Assembly: GCA_963848825.1 (NCBI GenBank)
Contig: CAWKFA010000002.1
Location: 434,001-498,000 of the forward strand
Reading direction: 5' to 3'
From: CAVVSQ01 sp963848825
Lineage (GTDB): Bacteria > Planctomycetota > Planctomycetia > Gemmatales > Gemmataceae
Length of the DNA: 64,000 nucleotides
Positions 19,794 through 28,948 of this stretch are shown here, piece by piece (within the stretch, counting starts at the first letter, position 1; the number at the start of each line of letters is the position of its first letter). Position numbers and translations under genes: made by a program. The notes beneath the pieces are model-generated. The model ran no database searches. It was not told the DNA's origin and saw only the letters and a program-made list of their open reading frames with translations.

Positions 19794-20402
19794 TTAGATC
19801 AAGAATTGAGGTCTCGCCGGCGCGGAGAAAGACTTGCGCCTGGTCGTCTGGCTACGCCCGTTTTGATCCTGCCAGACAACTTCGACCGCCATGCTATAGC
19901 GGCTGGCCGGATTAAGCCTGGGCGTCACAAACATGCGGTCCATGCCGGTTTGCTCGGTCTGCTTGCCGTCCAGATAAACTTTGGCGTCCGCCGCCGGAAG
20001 ATGCAGGTCAATTCGAGCCTTGTTGGGATCGGTAGCTTCCAGGGCCGCCAATATGACTTCTCGCGAAGGTTCCGCGATTGCTGGATACAGCCTGGCGCGT
20101 GATCGGAGCGGGTCGGAGGCGCCAAATCCAGGCACCATGATCGTGGTCGTGGTCCCTGTCCCATAGGGATATGCCTGGGCGCCATAACCCCAGCCTGGTG
20201 CACCGTAGCCCCAGCCTGGTGCGCCGTAGTTATAGCCTACCCCAGTGATTCCCCCCCCAAAGGGAGCGATATATCCCGAGTTCCAGCCACCCATGTTTCC
20301 GAAGCCGTAGCCGCCACCAAAATACTGCGCGTTCGCCCTACTTGGTGCCCAAAGAACCAGGACCGCGGCAAGGGCCAAGGCAAATCTAGTAATGCGTCGC
20401 AT
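19794..20402 (-). CDS. Secreted TIGR03000-domain protein with GAPGWGY repeats
   Basis: 202 residues: a signal peptide (~1-25, ending SRANA), then a Gly/Tyr-rich stretch with repeated GAPGWGY units near residues 60-75, then a C-terminal TIGR03000 domain (~127-200) with LPAADAKVYLDGKQTEQTG and a beta-rich end. TIGR03000 is a domain of unknown function described from planctomycetes. AAAGGTG lies upstream of the ATG. It follows the PEP-CTERM gene by 82 bases on the same strand and may share its transcript. Cell-surface location is inferred from the signal peptide. Confidence 0.8.
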   Translation of the reverse strand: MRRITRFALALAAVLVLWAPSRANAQYFGGGYGFGNMGGWNSGYIAPFGGGITGVGYNYGAPGWGYGAPGWGYGAQAYPYGTGTTTTIMVPGFGASDPLRSRARLYPAIAEPSREVILAALEATDPNKARIDLHLPAADAKVYLDGKQTEQTGMDRMFVTPRLNPASRYSMAVEVVWQDQNGRSQTTRRKSFSAPARPQFLI

Positions 20403-20484
20403 GTTTGCACCTTTACAAAAAAGCGTAAGGCCCGGACGCGTCGTGATTTTGAGATCACGCCACGTCCAGGCCCTTGCAGTGAGG

Positions 20485-22194
20485 TTAGGCTACTGTTGCC
20501 ACGTCGCCAGAGACTTTGTTGCGGCGGCGGAAGGCGAGCAACGCGGGCAATCCGAGCAGGCCGAGGACAATTGCCGTGGGCTCAGGCACCACGTTGCCAT
20601 GGTGATGATGATTATGTCCATGCCCCTGATGTTGGCTTTGGAACTGGGCCTGGAGCTGGGCCTGCAATTGAGCTTGTAGTTGGGACTGTTGATTGAGCAA
20701 CGTCGCATTGAAGTTGATGTTGTTATTATTGGTGCTGGGCGTGGGCGTCTGTTGCTGTTGTTGAGCCTGGTTGCCCTGGCCCTGACTGCTTGAAGGTTGG
20801 CCACCACCACCACCGGTGGCGAACGGGGGAGCCGTGGTCGCCCCGAAACCAGATGCAAGAGGAATGCCGCCGCCAACCCCACCACCACCGCTGATGGTGC
20901 CCCCACCAATCAAACCGGAGGTCATCGCTGTGGAAGGTGCAGCACTGACACCCATGGGCGTCGGAGCCGTGCCTAAAGAGGTGGCCGGGGCCGTTCCGAC
21001 ACCGGCGACTGCCTGGCCGAAGCCCGCTTCCTTGATACCATCAGCAGCCGGCTTGACTGCGCCTTCTTTGGCACCATTCTTAGCAGACGCCAGTTGCGGC
21101 ATCGGTCCTTCTACCCGAATCGGCTCGTCCGTTGGGGGCAGATCGGTCGTGAAACCGAAAGCAACGCTGTGTTGACCGACGGTAAGCATGTTCGACTTCT
21201 TGAAGTCGGCGCGAAAGATCGTGTTGCCGATGAAACGGCCTTCCACGGTGGGTTCGGCTTCTTCCTTGACATTGCGATACATGACCTGAACATAGTCCGG
21301 CTCGCGCCCGCCCTGGGCCGCGGCTTCTAGCTCATTGGCAATCCAGTTGATTTGTTTGCCTTCGCCCTTTTTCCGTTGCAGCGTGGAGAAGGCCGACGAA
21401 TTCTGCAGGTTCAAATTGCTCTTGTCGAGTCCGAAGTTATTCATTAGCTCGCCCAGCGAAAAAGCCGGCGAACGCTCTTGAAAACGCTGGTGAGTCAAGG
21501 TTCGAACGATTGCCGGGTTGCTCGAGAAGGCCATGGGCAAAATCTGGGTGTCATCGGCAGCCGCCACTACGCCATCCTTGCCAACTTTGCGGTCGGCCAC
21601 TTTGGACTCGAAGGCAAAGTTCTGGAAGTGGCCCCAGGAGGTAATGTAGCGCGGGTCAACCAGCAGCCGTAGGGCGAAACTCGATACATTGGCGGTGTTG
21701 ACGTCGCCATCCACAGCCGGCAGAACGGCATCCTTGGCTGGATTGAGACCCCGGTCATTTACAATCTGGTACAGGTAAAGATATTTTGCCTTGCGGTCCA
21801 GTTGCGGCGATACGCTATTTTGGAAACTGCGGCCGGCGACGAAGGAATCAGCCAGACCCGCAAGCTCGGTGCTGAAGAACTCGTCTTCCGTTCCCGTATT
21901 CTTGAAGACCGCGAAATAAACGGTGGAACCAATCATTGGGCCGGCCTGGTCCGCATCCAGAGCAGCTTGAATTATTTCGCCGTTCTTGCCAGTCTTGTCC
22001 GACGGGCTGCCCGGACGGGTATAGCCGGCCCGGAGCAGAGAATGGTACCTGGGTTGGTTTTTAACTTCTTCTTTGGGTTCTGGTTTGGCGGCATCGTTGG
22101 CCTTCTCTTGCGTGAAGGCCGACGTCCCGATTGCCAGGAGTAAGAACAAACTCCCGACGGCCACACCCTGCTTGCAAACGCGAGTAGTAACCAT
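20485..22194 (-). CDS. PEP-CTERM-anchored exported protein with Gln/His-rich tail
   Basis: 569 residues, unbroken. A signal peptide covers ~1-28. The body is not one I recognise. A Gly/Ala/Pro-rich low-complexity region follows (~400-470), then a Gln-rich stretch with QLQAQLQAQLQAQ, a HGHGHNHHHHG cluster, and a PEP-CTERM sorting signal (VPEPTAIVLGLLGLP, basic RRR) at ~536-558. PEP-CTERM proteins are cleaved and anchored by an exosortase, usually in exopolysaccharide producers, which fits the glycan genes starting 112 bases upstream. The His cluster next to the anchor could bind metal. Function unknown. Confidence 0.8.
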   Translation of the reverse strand: MVTTRVCKQGVAVGSLFLLLAIGTSAFTQEKANDAAKPEPKEEVKNQPRYHSLLRAGYTRPGSPSDKTGKNGEIIQAALDADQAGPMIGSTVYFAVFKNTGTEDEFFSTELAGLADSFVAGRSFQNSVSPQLDRKAKYLYLYQIVNDRGLNPAKDAVLPAVDGDVNTANVSSFALRLLVDPRYITSWGHFQNFAFESKVADRKVGKDGVVAAADDTQILPMAFSSNPAIVRTLTHQRFQERSPAFSLGELMNNFGLDKSNLNLQNSSAFSTLQRKKGEGKQINWIANELEAAAQGGREPDYVQVMYRNVKEEAEPTVEGRFIGNTIFRADFKKSNMLTVGQHSVAFGFTTDLPPTDEPIRVEGPMPQLASAKNGAKEGAVKPAADGIKEAGFGQAVAGVGTAPATSLGTAPTPMGVSAAPSTAMTSGLIGGGTISGGGGVGGGIPLASGFGATTAPPFATGGGGGQPSSSQGQGNQAQQQQQTPTPSTNNNNINFNATLLNQQSQLQAQLQAQLQAQFQSQHQGHGHNHHHHGNVVPEPTAIVLGLLGLPALLAFRRRNKVSGDVATVA

Positions 22195-22306
22195 GGCATT
22201 AGTTCCGATTAACTATGACTTTATTATCTGTCCCGGATATTCTATCAAAGCAACAACCATGCCGCCAAAAAGAAACCGACTAATTCCTCGATATTTACAG
22301 GCAAAA

Positions 22307-23254
22307 CTAGCAGCTGCCCCTTTTTTTACCGACACGGGGACCAGTCGAACCGCGATTCCGGCTTGCCGCCAGTAAAGATGCCGACCCCCCGTTTACAGAC
22401 AGCGCGTAACTTTTGTGAACGTTTTTCGCGCCCCATGGCCTTTTTAGAGCCAGGAACCAATTCATGCAGCCCGCCATGTACATTTCCAGCTTGAGCAAAC
22501 TACGAAAGTAGGGCGTGGCTGTACGCGGGATGATTTCGCCTTTCATTCCCGGCCGCAGGAACCCGCCGTAGCCGGAAAAGCAAGCCTTGTAGCCCGCCTC
22601 CAGGACCAGCCCCAGCCGTTCCTGGCGAAAGTTATCGCGGCCTCCGTAGGGATAAGCCAGCCAGTGCACCGGCCGCTGCAGTTGTTTCTCCAGTTCGAGC
22701 TTGGACTCGACCAGCTCGCGCCGGACCTCTTCGAGAGGCACCTGGGCCATATCAACGTGATGGGCGGTATGGGAGCCGATTTCGTGACCCATACTGGCCA
22801 TCTCCCGGATTTCATCCCAGGTCAAATTGGCCATCCTGGTAAGCGACGAATCCCACGGAAAGACATAATCTGTACCGGGATAGGCCGTCGGTATGAAAAA
22901 ACAGGCCGGGAGCTTATGCTCGGCCAGGACGCGGGCGGCCAGGAGATTATCGCGGTAACAGTCATCAAAAGTGATGGCGGTGACGCGCCGGGGCCACCGT
23001 TCGCCACTCTCGAGAAGCTGCATGGCTTCGGAAAGTGAGACCACGTGAAAACGCTTTTGGAGCATGCCACAAAACTGACGAAACCACTCGGTGGTCACGG
23101 TCAAGCCATCCGGCGGAATGGCGTCGGTAACGCGGTGGAATAAAAGAATGGGTAAAAAAGTTCTACCCGACCAATGGGTGATTCTTTCCTGAATGCCCAT
23201 GGCTCCGGAATACTTGAAAAGGCCGAGCAGCGCCGACTTCGTCAACTCCACCAT
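22307..23254 (-). CDS. Polysaccharide deacetylase (NodB-homology family)
   Basis: 315 residues. Metal-dependent de-N-acetylase signature: ITFDDCYRDN near residue 95 (two catalytic/metal Asp) and HEIGSHTAHHVD near 158 (two metal His), with the later YPYGG motif near 203. Carbohydrate esterase family 4, acting on N-acetylated glycans, probably exopolysaccharide. No clear signal peptide; the start at 23254 is the first in frame and a shorter start at MGIQERITHW is possible. Divergent from the epimerase gene, 184 bases between starts. Confidence 0.87.
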   Translation of the reverse strand: MVELTKSALLGLFKYSGAMGIQERITHWSGRTFLPILLFHRVTDAIPPDGLTVTTEWFRQFCGMLQKRFHVVSLSEAMQLLESGERWPRRVTAITFDDCYRDNLLAARVLAEHKLPACFFIPTAYPGTDYVFPWDSSLTRMANLTWDEIREMASMGHEIGSHTAHHVDMAQVPLEEVRRELVESKLELEKQLQRPVHWLAYPYGGRDNFRQERLGLVLEAGYKACFSGYGGFLRPGMKGEIIPRTATPYFRSLLKLEMYMAGCMNWFLALKRPWGAKNVHKSYALSVNGGSASLLAASRNRGSTGPRVGKKRGSC

Positions 23255-23438
23255 GGATAAATTCCGCCAGGCGGCAGGCCTATTTCAAAGCTCGGAGAGA
23301 GAGTCCAGGAAGCGGTGTGGGCCATGTTCTTATCCCGCGAAGTCTAAACTAAACGAGACCGCCTTGAGTTTCAAACCTCGGACAACCTGTTAAAATATAG
23401 AACATTCCGCGACGATATTCAAAAGGGGGGAGCATTTC

Positions 23439-24376
23439 GTGCATAAATGTCTAGTCACCGGGGGCGCCGGCTTCATTGGTTCCCACCTTGTCGAGCGCCT
23501 GCTGGCGGCCGGCGACGAGGTGCGCGTGCTGGACGATTTCAGCAGCGGCAAGCAAGCCAATCTAGCACACCTGCGACCAAAGATCGACCTAATTCACGGC
23601 AGTGTGGTGGACCAGCGTTCCGTCCGTGGCGCGGTGGCGGACCGTGAAGTCATCTATCATCTGGCCGCGCTTCCTTCCGTGGTCAGGAGCATCGAGGAAC
23701 CGCTTGCTTGCCACGAGGTTTGCGCCACCGGCACGCTACTCCTATTGGATGAGGCGCGGCGAGCGGGGACGCGCCGCGTCGTTTACGCCGGCAGCAGTAG
23801 CGCTTACGGCGATCAGCCAGGCGCTGTGCGTCGTGAAAGTGACCCACTCGTGCCCTTGTCTCCCTATGCGGCCGCCAAACTCGCCGGAGAACATTATTGT
23901 TCCAGCTGTACCGTGGTTTATGGGCTGGAAACCGTCCGGCTACGCTTTTTCAATGTGTTTGGCCCCAGGCAAGACGCCAAAAGTCCCTACTCCGGCGTTA
24001 TCGCCTTGTTTATCGCCGCCATGAGTCAGGGGCGGGCGCAACGGTGTTCGGGGACGGCCTGCAAGGGCGCGACTTTGTCTATGTGGACAACGTAACGTCA
24101 GCCCTGCATTTGGCGGGAAAGACGCCCGGTGTTGTCGGCAAGGTATTCAATATCGGCAACGGCCAGAGTACGACCATCCTTGACCTCGTGCGCCATTTGA
24201 ACCAGCTGCTCGGCAATTCTCTGAAGCCAAATTTCGAACCTGCCCGCACGGGCGACGTACGCCAGTCCGAGGCTGATATCACCAGTGCACGCCGCGAGCT
24301 TGGCTACGAACCGGCCACTTCCTTTGAGCAAGGATTGGCACACACGCTGAGGTTTTATCAGGGGGCTGGAGCATAA
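23439..24376 (+). CDS. NAD-dependent nucleotide-sugar epimerase/dehydratase (one frame change)
   Basis: Extended SDR enzyme of the UDP-glucose/GlcNAc 4-epimerase group. N-terminal NAD fold GGAGFIGSHLVERLL, then the catalytic Ser in YAGSSSAYGD and YAAAK (Tyr-xxx-Lys), followed by FFNVFGPRQ. The frame changes near 24038 between GRAQ and VFGDGLQGRDFVYVDN. ~312 residues in all. GTG start (VHKCLVTGG) preceded by GGGGGGAG. Its 3' end overlaps by 19 bases the end of the converging deacetylase-like gene. Supplies an activated sugar, most likely for the surrounding glycan genes. Confidence 0.87.
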
Positions 24377-25553
24377 AGTCGGGAATGCTCCATTTTAATG
24401 TTGGACAAAAAAAGGAAATCGAGGGCCTCGCGCACGCTCCCGCGATGGCCAGCCTCGGCAGCCTTGGCCAGATTGTACATCTCCCGGGCCGTCACGTAGT
24501 GATAATGAAATTCAGGGTCGTCCTGGGCACGTCGCGCCAGCCCTTCATGAAAAGCGACCATGGGCTCGCCAAGTAACACTTGATGGGCGTCTTCAGGAGC
24601 GCCGTGCGCGTGCAGCTTGATAAAGAACCAGTCGGGACGCTGGGGAACCTGCACTCCCGCGCATCCAAGCCGCCAGCCGGCCCATGCTGGGCGGTTGGCT
24701 CGCTTGCAAGCAGCCATTTTCAACGCGCGGAAACAAACCCCATTTGCGGCTATTCCAATCGAGCAATAATGGTCCCTGAATAAGCAGCAAACTTTTCTCC
24801 GGCATGGGGCCGTGGCCCGCAACCACGCCGCGATCGGCGGACCGCGGCCTGCCGGGCCGGTCCCACGCGTAGTAGATGCTGTTGATTGTTGGCGTTTGCG
24901 TGGCATGCGGCGCCGAAGGAAAAGTGTAGTCGGCGAAGCACCCCGTCGAGCGCAGAACCTCCAGTTCGCTATTGACGCCGCAGTGTTTGCCATCAGGACG
25001 CGAGTTGCACAACGCCCAGTTGCCATGAATGAACGCAAAGCCAAGCTCCTCGGTAATGCGGTGACGGGCCAGGAGGCCATGCCGCGCCGCCAACATTTCT
25101 TTGAAGGCAAGTAGCTGGCCGCGCAGGCCTTCCTCGGTATCGTTGTCGTGGTGCAGATGCACTTCAACTTCTCCGAAACCTTGCCGGCACAGGCCCGCGA
25201 AGCGCATCGAGGTAGCCTGGCTCATACTCTTCGATGGGAAAAAAGAACGTATGCCGGGGAGTGCGACCATCGCTATCCGTGAAGCGCACGAAACGCTTCG
25301 GATATTCATCCACCCAGTGATCGACGCGGGCCTGGCCTTTGGCCACGCTCACGCGCTGTGCCTTGGGTTCATAATGGTCCGCAAAACAAAGCAGGACATG
25401 GATGGGACGTCTGGATTGCAAAGACCGGCGGGTGGCCGCTTGCCATACATAAGTGCCCAACCAGCGGTCGTAAAAACGTACGCGCAGGAGGATAAGGAAA
25501 CCCCCGATTGCCAGTGCTGCCAGCCCCAGTAAACAAACCGCCACGACACCCAC
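24358..25553 (-). CDS. Membrane-anchored deacetylase-like protein of unknown function (two frame changes)
   Basis: An N-terminal membrane helix (VVAVCLLGLAALAIGGFLILL) is followed by a conserved domain with HVLLCFADHYEP, HTFFFPIEEY, EVEVHLHHDNDT, FIHGNWALCNSRPDG and CFADYTFPSAP. The clustered His and Asp resemble the metal site of polysaccharide deacetylases, but the order and spacing differ and I do not recognise a characterised member. Frame changes lie near 25190 and 24655; total ~398 residues. The neighbours (CE4 deacetylase, epimerase, GT2) suggest a role in surface glycan processing. This is inference; no activity is established. Confidence 0.65.
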
Positions 25554-25618
25554 AACGCGACCCTCTGTTTACTCTGACCCGCCAGCATTTCCGCGCGGCG
25601 GTAAATCGCCGCTCGCGA

Positions 25619-26770
25619 TTAATCGGCACTTCTTGAATAGCAAATTCTACGCCACGTATGCTCGGTTCGCCCACTGATCCAGGTCCAAAAGGCGACGAAG
25701 GCAGCGGCATTAAGGACCAGGAAGGACGCCGCTTGACCAGCAAGCGGCACGGCCCTGCCGAGACGTTTCGTGAAGCCGAGCAGCGCCAGGCCATAGCAGG
25801 CAAGCTGCGTCCAAAAGAGCACCAGGTAAACTCCCTCTCCCAGCAACAAGCTGCTGACAAGCAGCCCGATCATGGCCCAGGGGACGACGAGCCGCAGCAA
25901 TTTGTGGGAAATCAATTGAAACCACACCGGACTGCGCCAGGGCAAGAATGCCGCTGGCAAACGTGTCAAGAGTTGAAAATTCCCCGCCAACGTACGAACC
26001 TTGCGTTGGAATTCCGAACGTGGATTGTCGGGAAGCCGATCAAAAGCCCGGGCCCGTGGATCGTTTACCACACGCCGGCCTTGCAGTGTGACCTGCAGCG
26101 GCCAGTAGACATCGTCCAGAAGAGTGCCCGGCGGAATAGGCCGAAAGAGAGAGCGGCGAACGGCACTGATCGCGCCGGTAACTCCCACCTGGGAGCCCAG
26201 CCGGCTTTCCTGCCGGCGCAGCCATTTTTCAAAGCGCCAGTAAAAGCCGATACCGGCAAGAGCACCGGTTGACGACTCCAGATGCAGATCACCGCTTACC
26301 GCGCCAACGCGTGGGTCGGCAAAGTTCTCCAGTAAGCGCTCGAGCGCATCCCTGGCCCAGCGCTGCCGGGCATCCGCGAAGACCAGCACCTCCGCGGTGC
26401 ACGATAGACTGCCAGCCGTCAAGGCGGCGGCTTTCCCCTCCGCGGCGGCAAGTTCCAGCAAACGCACGCCGCTGGCCGCATGGGCCCGCGCTATGGCCGC
26501 CGTTTGATCCGTGGAGCCATCGGAGACGACCAGCACTTCGCCGGGCAACCGGCTGGCTTTCAACATGTCGGTCAGCTCAAGCAGGCGGCGCTCGAGGTTT
26601 TCTTCCTCATTCCGCGCCGCGACGACCAGGGCGACACTCCCGGTGTAAGGCGCCAGCGCTCGCGTATCTCTCTTGAACAAGTTAACAAGGGCAAGCAACA
26701 GCGGATAACCGACGCAGGTGTAGCCAATACCCACGGCACAGACCCAAAAAAAAATAGCCAGCGGAGTCAT
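25619..26770 (-). CDS. Family 2 glycosyltransferase with membrane helices
   Basis: 383 residues, unbroken. An N-terminal helix (~4-25) leads into a GT-A domain with ALVVAARNEEENLE, VVSDGSTDQT, the metal-binding region VFADARQRW and acceptor-site GTLLDDVYWPLQ, then three or four C-terminal membrane helices (~285-365). The architecture is that of processive or polyprenyl-linked GT2 enzymes that build extracellular polysaccharide. It lies 65 bases upstream of the deacetylase-like gene on the same strand, probably one transcript. Donor and acceptor cannot be told. Confidence 0.87.
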   Translation of the reverse strand: MTPLAIFFWVCAVGIGYTCVGYPLLLALVNLFKRDTRALAPYTGSVALVVAARNEEENLERRLLELTDMLKASRLPGEVLVVSDGSTDQTAAIARAHAASGVRLLELAAAEGKAAALTAGSLSCTAEVLVFADARQRWARDALERLLENFADPRVGAVSGDLHLESSTGALAGIGFYWRFEKWLRRQESRLGSQVGVTGAISAVRRSLFRPIPPGTLLDDVYWPLQVTLQGRRVVNDPRARAFDRLPDNPRSEFQRKVRTLAGNFQLLTRLPAAFLPWRSPVWFQLISHKLLRLVVPWAMIGLLVSSLLLGEGVYLVLFWTQLACYGLALLGFTKRLGRAVPLAGQAASFLVLNAAAFVAFWTWISGRTEHTWRRICYSRSAD

Positions 26771-26901
26771 GCCTTTCCCTGATTACGAGAGCGACCAACG
26801 ATCGATGCCGGTATGCGGATCATGCGGCCCATGGCAATTCACGCGCGGGCGGTATAGGATAATCCTTCATCGCCCTTACCCCCGTTACTCCGGGTTTCAC
26901 C

Positions 26902-27402
26902 ATGGCCCAGCCCCAAGGAAAAGTACGTTACCACGTCGATGGTCCAAGTCTTCTCATCCAGGTGGAGGGTTGGGCGACCATGCATCACAGCCTGCCCTTG
27001 CGCCGCCTCGTTCAGCAACGGGTCGCCGGCACCGTCAGGAAAATCCGTGTTGATTTACGTTACTGTACATACATCGATAGCACATTTCTCGGAACCTTGC
27101 TGCTTTTCCAGCGTACCGCCGCCCGCCTTGAAGGCGGCGAGTTCTACCTGATCACGCCATCGCCTGAATGCTCCTGCCTTTTTAAACAAATGGGGGTGAC
27201 GGATGTCTTTCAAATAATACAAATGGACGAACCGGTCGTGGACTTCTGGACAGTGTTGTCCAAAGAAGGGGACGAACCCGCCAGCTTCCAACGTAACGTC
27301 CTGCAAGCCCACGAAGAACTCGCCACCTTGCCCGGCAAGGCGGGTGAACCCTTTCGCGCGGTCGTTCGCTGCCTGAAACGTGATTCCGAAACCAAATCCT
27401 GA
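26902..27402 (+). CDS. STAS-domain anti-sigma factor antagonist-like protein
   Basis: 166 residues. A STAS fold (~10-110) includes DLRYCTYIDSTFLGTLL, which aligns with the SpoIIAA phosphorylation region (Asp-Ser). A C-terminal tail of ~50 residues has no known domain. Such proteins are switched by serine kinases to release sigma or effector proteins. No cognate kinase or phosphatase gene is adjacent. Divergent from the GT2 gene (131 bases between starts) and 62 bases before the ceramidase-like gene. Confidence 0.8.
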   Translation: MAQPQGKVRYHVDGPSLLIQVEGWATMHHSLPLRRLVQQRVAGTVRKIRVDLRYCTYIDSTFLGTLLLFQRTAARLEGGEFYLITPSPECSCLFKQMGVTDVFQIIQMDEPVVDFWTVLSKEGDEPASFQRNVLQAHEELATLPGKAGEPFRAVVRCLKRDSETKS

Positions 27403-27464
27403 TAAACAGCAAGTTACCGTTATATCCACTCTTCTCCAGGTGCCTTACTGGAGGAGGTGTGAAC

Positions 27465-28249
27465 ATGACCGCATTCAAGTTTCGAAGTATTCTCTTGCTC
27501 GCGCTGGCTGTGATCCCCGTCATTTTTCTGGCAGCAGCGCCACCGCTTGCCCAACCGTTGTGGTATCACGATTTCGCCGACCAGCGCACCTTGTTGGCGC
27601 TGCCCCATTTTTTCAATGTGGCGTCCAATTTGCCGTTTCTGCTGGTGGGCGGCTGGGGCCTTTGGTTTCTCGCGCCTGCCAGGGTAACGATAGCTTCGCG
27701 GAACCCGGCGAACGCAAGCTCTATGGCGTTTTTTTTGCCGCGGTGCTCCTGACAGGAATTGGCTCCGCCTACTACCATTCCATGCCGAACAATGAGCGCT
27801 TGTTCTGGGATCGGCTACCGTTAACGGTGGCATTCATGTCGTTGTTTGCCTTGATTGTTGCCGAGCGCGTCAATTACCGCCTGGGCACAACTCTCTTTGT
27901 GCCGTTGATTTTGTTGGGGGGCGGCACCGTGATCTACTGGCAACTCACGGAGAATTGGGGGAATGGCGATATGAGGCCCTATCTGCTCGTGCAGATTTAC
28001 CCGTTGTTGGTGATTCCACTGCTCTTGTGGCTTTACCCGGCGCGCTTCACGGGAACGTCGAATTTGTATGCAGCCCTCGCCTGTTACGTGCTGGCCAAGG
28101 GCCTGGAATTCCTCGACCGGCAAATTTATGCGCAGGGGCAAATTATCAGCGGGCATACCCTGAAACATCTGCTCGCGGTACTTGGACCCTTATTTATCTT
28201 GCACATGATACGGCGGCGCCAACCATTCGTTAGCGGGCCCAACGCTTAA
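27465..28249 (+). CDS. Alkaline ceramidase-like integral membrane protein (one frame change)
   Basis: ~261 residues with about seven membrane helices. The conserved patterns SAYYHSMPNNERLFWDRLP and SGHTLKHLLA carry the His/Asp set of the alkaline ceramidase (CREST-type hydrolase) family. Starts at an ATG behind a GGAGGAG site. The frame changes near 27685, between the first helices and FAEPGERKLYG. Bacterial members are usually annotated alkaline phytoceramidase, but substrates are rarely proven; a lipid amide or envelope lipid is plausible. Converges on the DUF1028 gene. Confidence 0.75.
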
Positions 28250-28273
28250 GTTTATCATTCTCGCGACCTTAGC

Positions 28274-28948
28274 TTACTTCGCGGGTGCTGCCGCCGGCCG
28301 CTTGAGACGAAGGCTCAAAATCCGCGCCAACTCCGTAACCGGTTCCTTGTGGTCGTCAACCCGTAGATCGAGATAACGATCGCCGACACCGTTGGGGCCG
28401 GCCCCGGCGCGGACAACCAGGACGGCAGCCGACTGTTTGCCGCGTTTGTCGCCGCCGGCTTGGTCCGCCGCTTCAAGGGCCGCGAGCATGCGCCAGGCGA
28501 GTGGGCCCTCGGCATCTTCGAAGGCCTTGGCCATGTCATCGATGACCGCCTTGCCGGCCAGAATGTTCCCCTGGCATGTAAAATATTTGCCGGTTTTATG
28601 GCCGGCGTAGTCCAGACATTCCTTGCCCGTGAAGGCGGCGACTTGGCCTTTGGCATCGACGATGCCCACCTGGCGAACCTGCAATTGTTTGTCCGTCGCG
28701 CCCAGCGCCTCCAGTGCTTCTTCGGCGGTCATGTCCTTGGCGAGCAACTCCAGACCGTTCGGTCCATGAGCGATGTTGACGCGTGCTTGCGTGGCAACGG
28801 CGCCAACGCCAGCCTTCGCCCAGGGGACCACGCTGCCGACCGCCAGATATTTGGAAGCCACCGCGACACCCCATTCCTTCCTGACCGGATCAAAAGCAGC
28901 GATTGAAAAGGTGTTCACGTCGATTTCAGGGAGCAGGGACGTCGGCAT
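28274..28948 (-). CDS. DUF1028 protein (Ntn-hydrolase-like)
   Basis: ~215 residues with the DUF1028 core: TFSIAAFDPVRKEWGVAVASKY, then VPWAKAGVGAVATQARVN and GIVDAKGQVAAFTGKEC, ending near residue 215. The fold is thought to be Ntn-hydrolase-like, and characterised roles are lacking. It is continuous in frame with the C-terminus of the preceding glycosyltransferase-like gene, without a stop. Candidate own starts are the ATG at 28948 (MPTSLLPEID) or a GTG at 28918 (VNTFSI); neither has a clear ribosome binding site. Confidence 0.7.
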   Translation of the reverse strand: MPTSLLPEIDVNTFSIAAFDPVRKEWGVAVASKYLAVGSVVPWAKAGVGAVATQARVNIAHGPNGLELLAKDMTAEEALEALGATDKQLQVRQVGIVDAKGQVAAFTGKECLDYAGHKTGKYFTCQGNILAGKAVIDDMAKAFEDAEGPLAWRMLAALEAADQAGGDKRGKQSAAVLVVRAGAGPNGVGDRYLDLRVDDHKEPVTELARILSLRLKRPAAAPAK

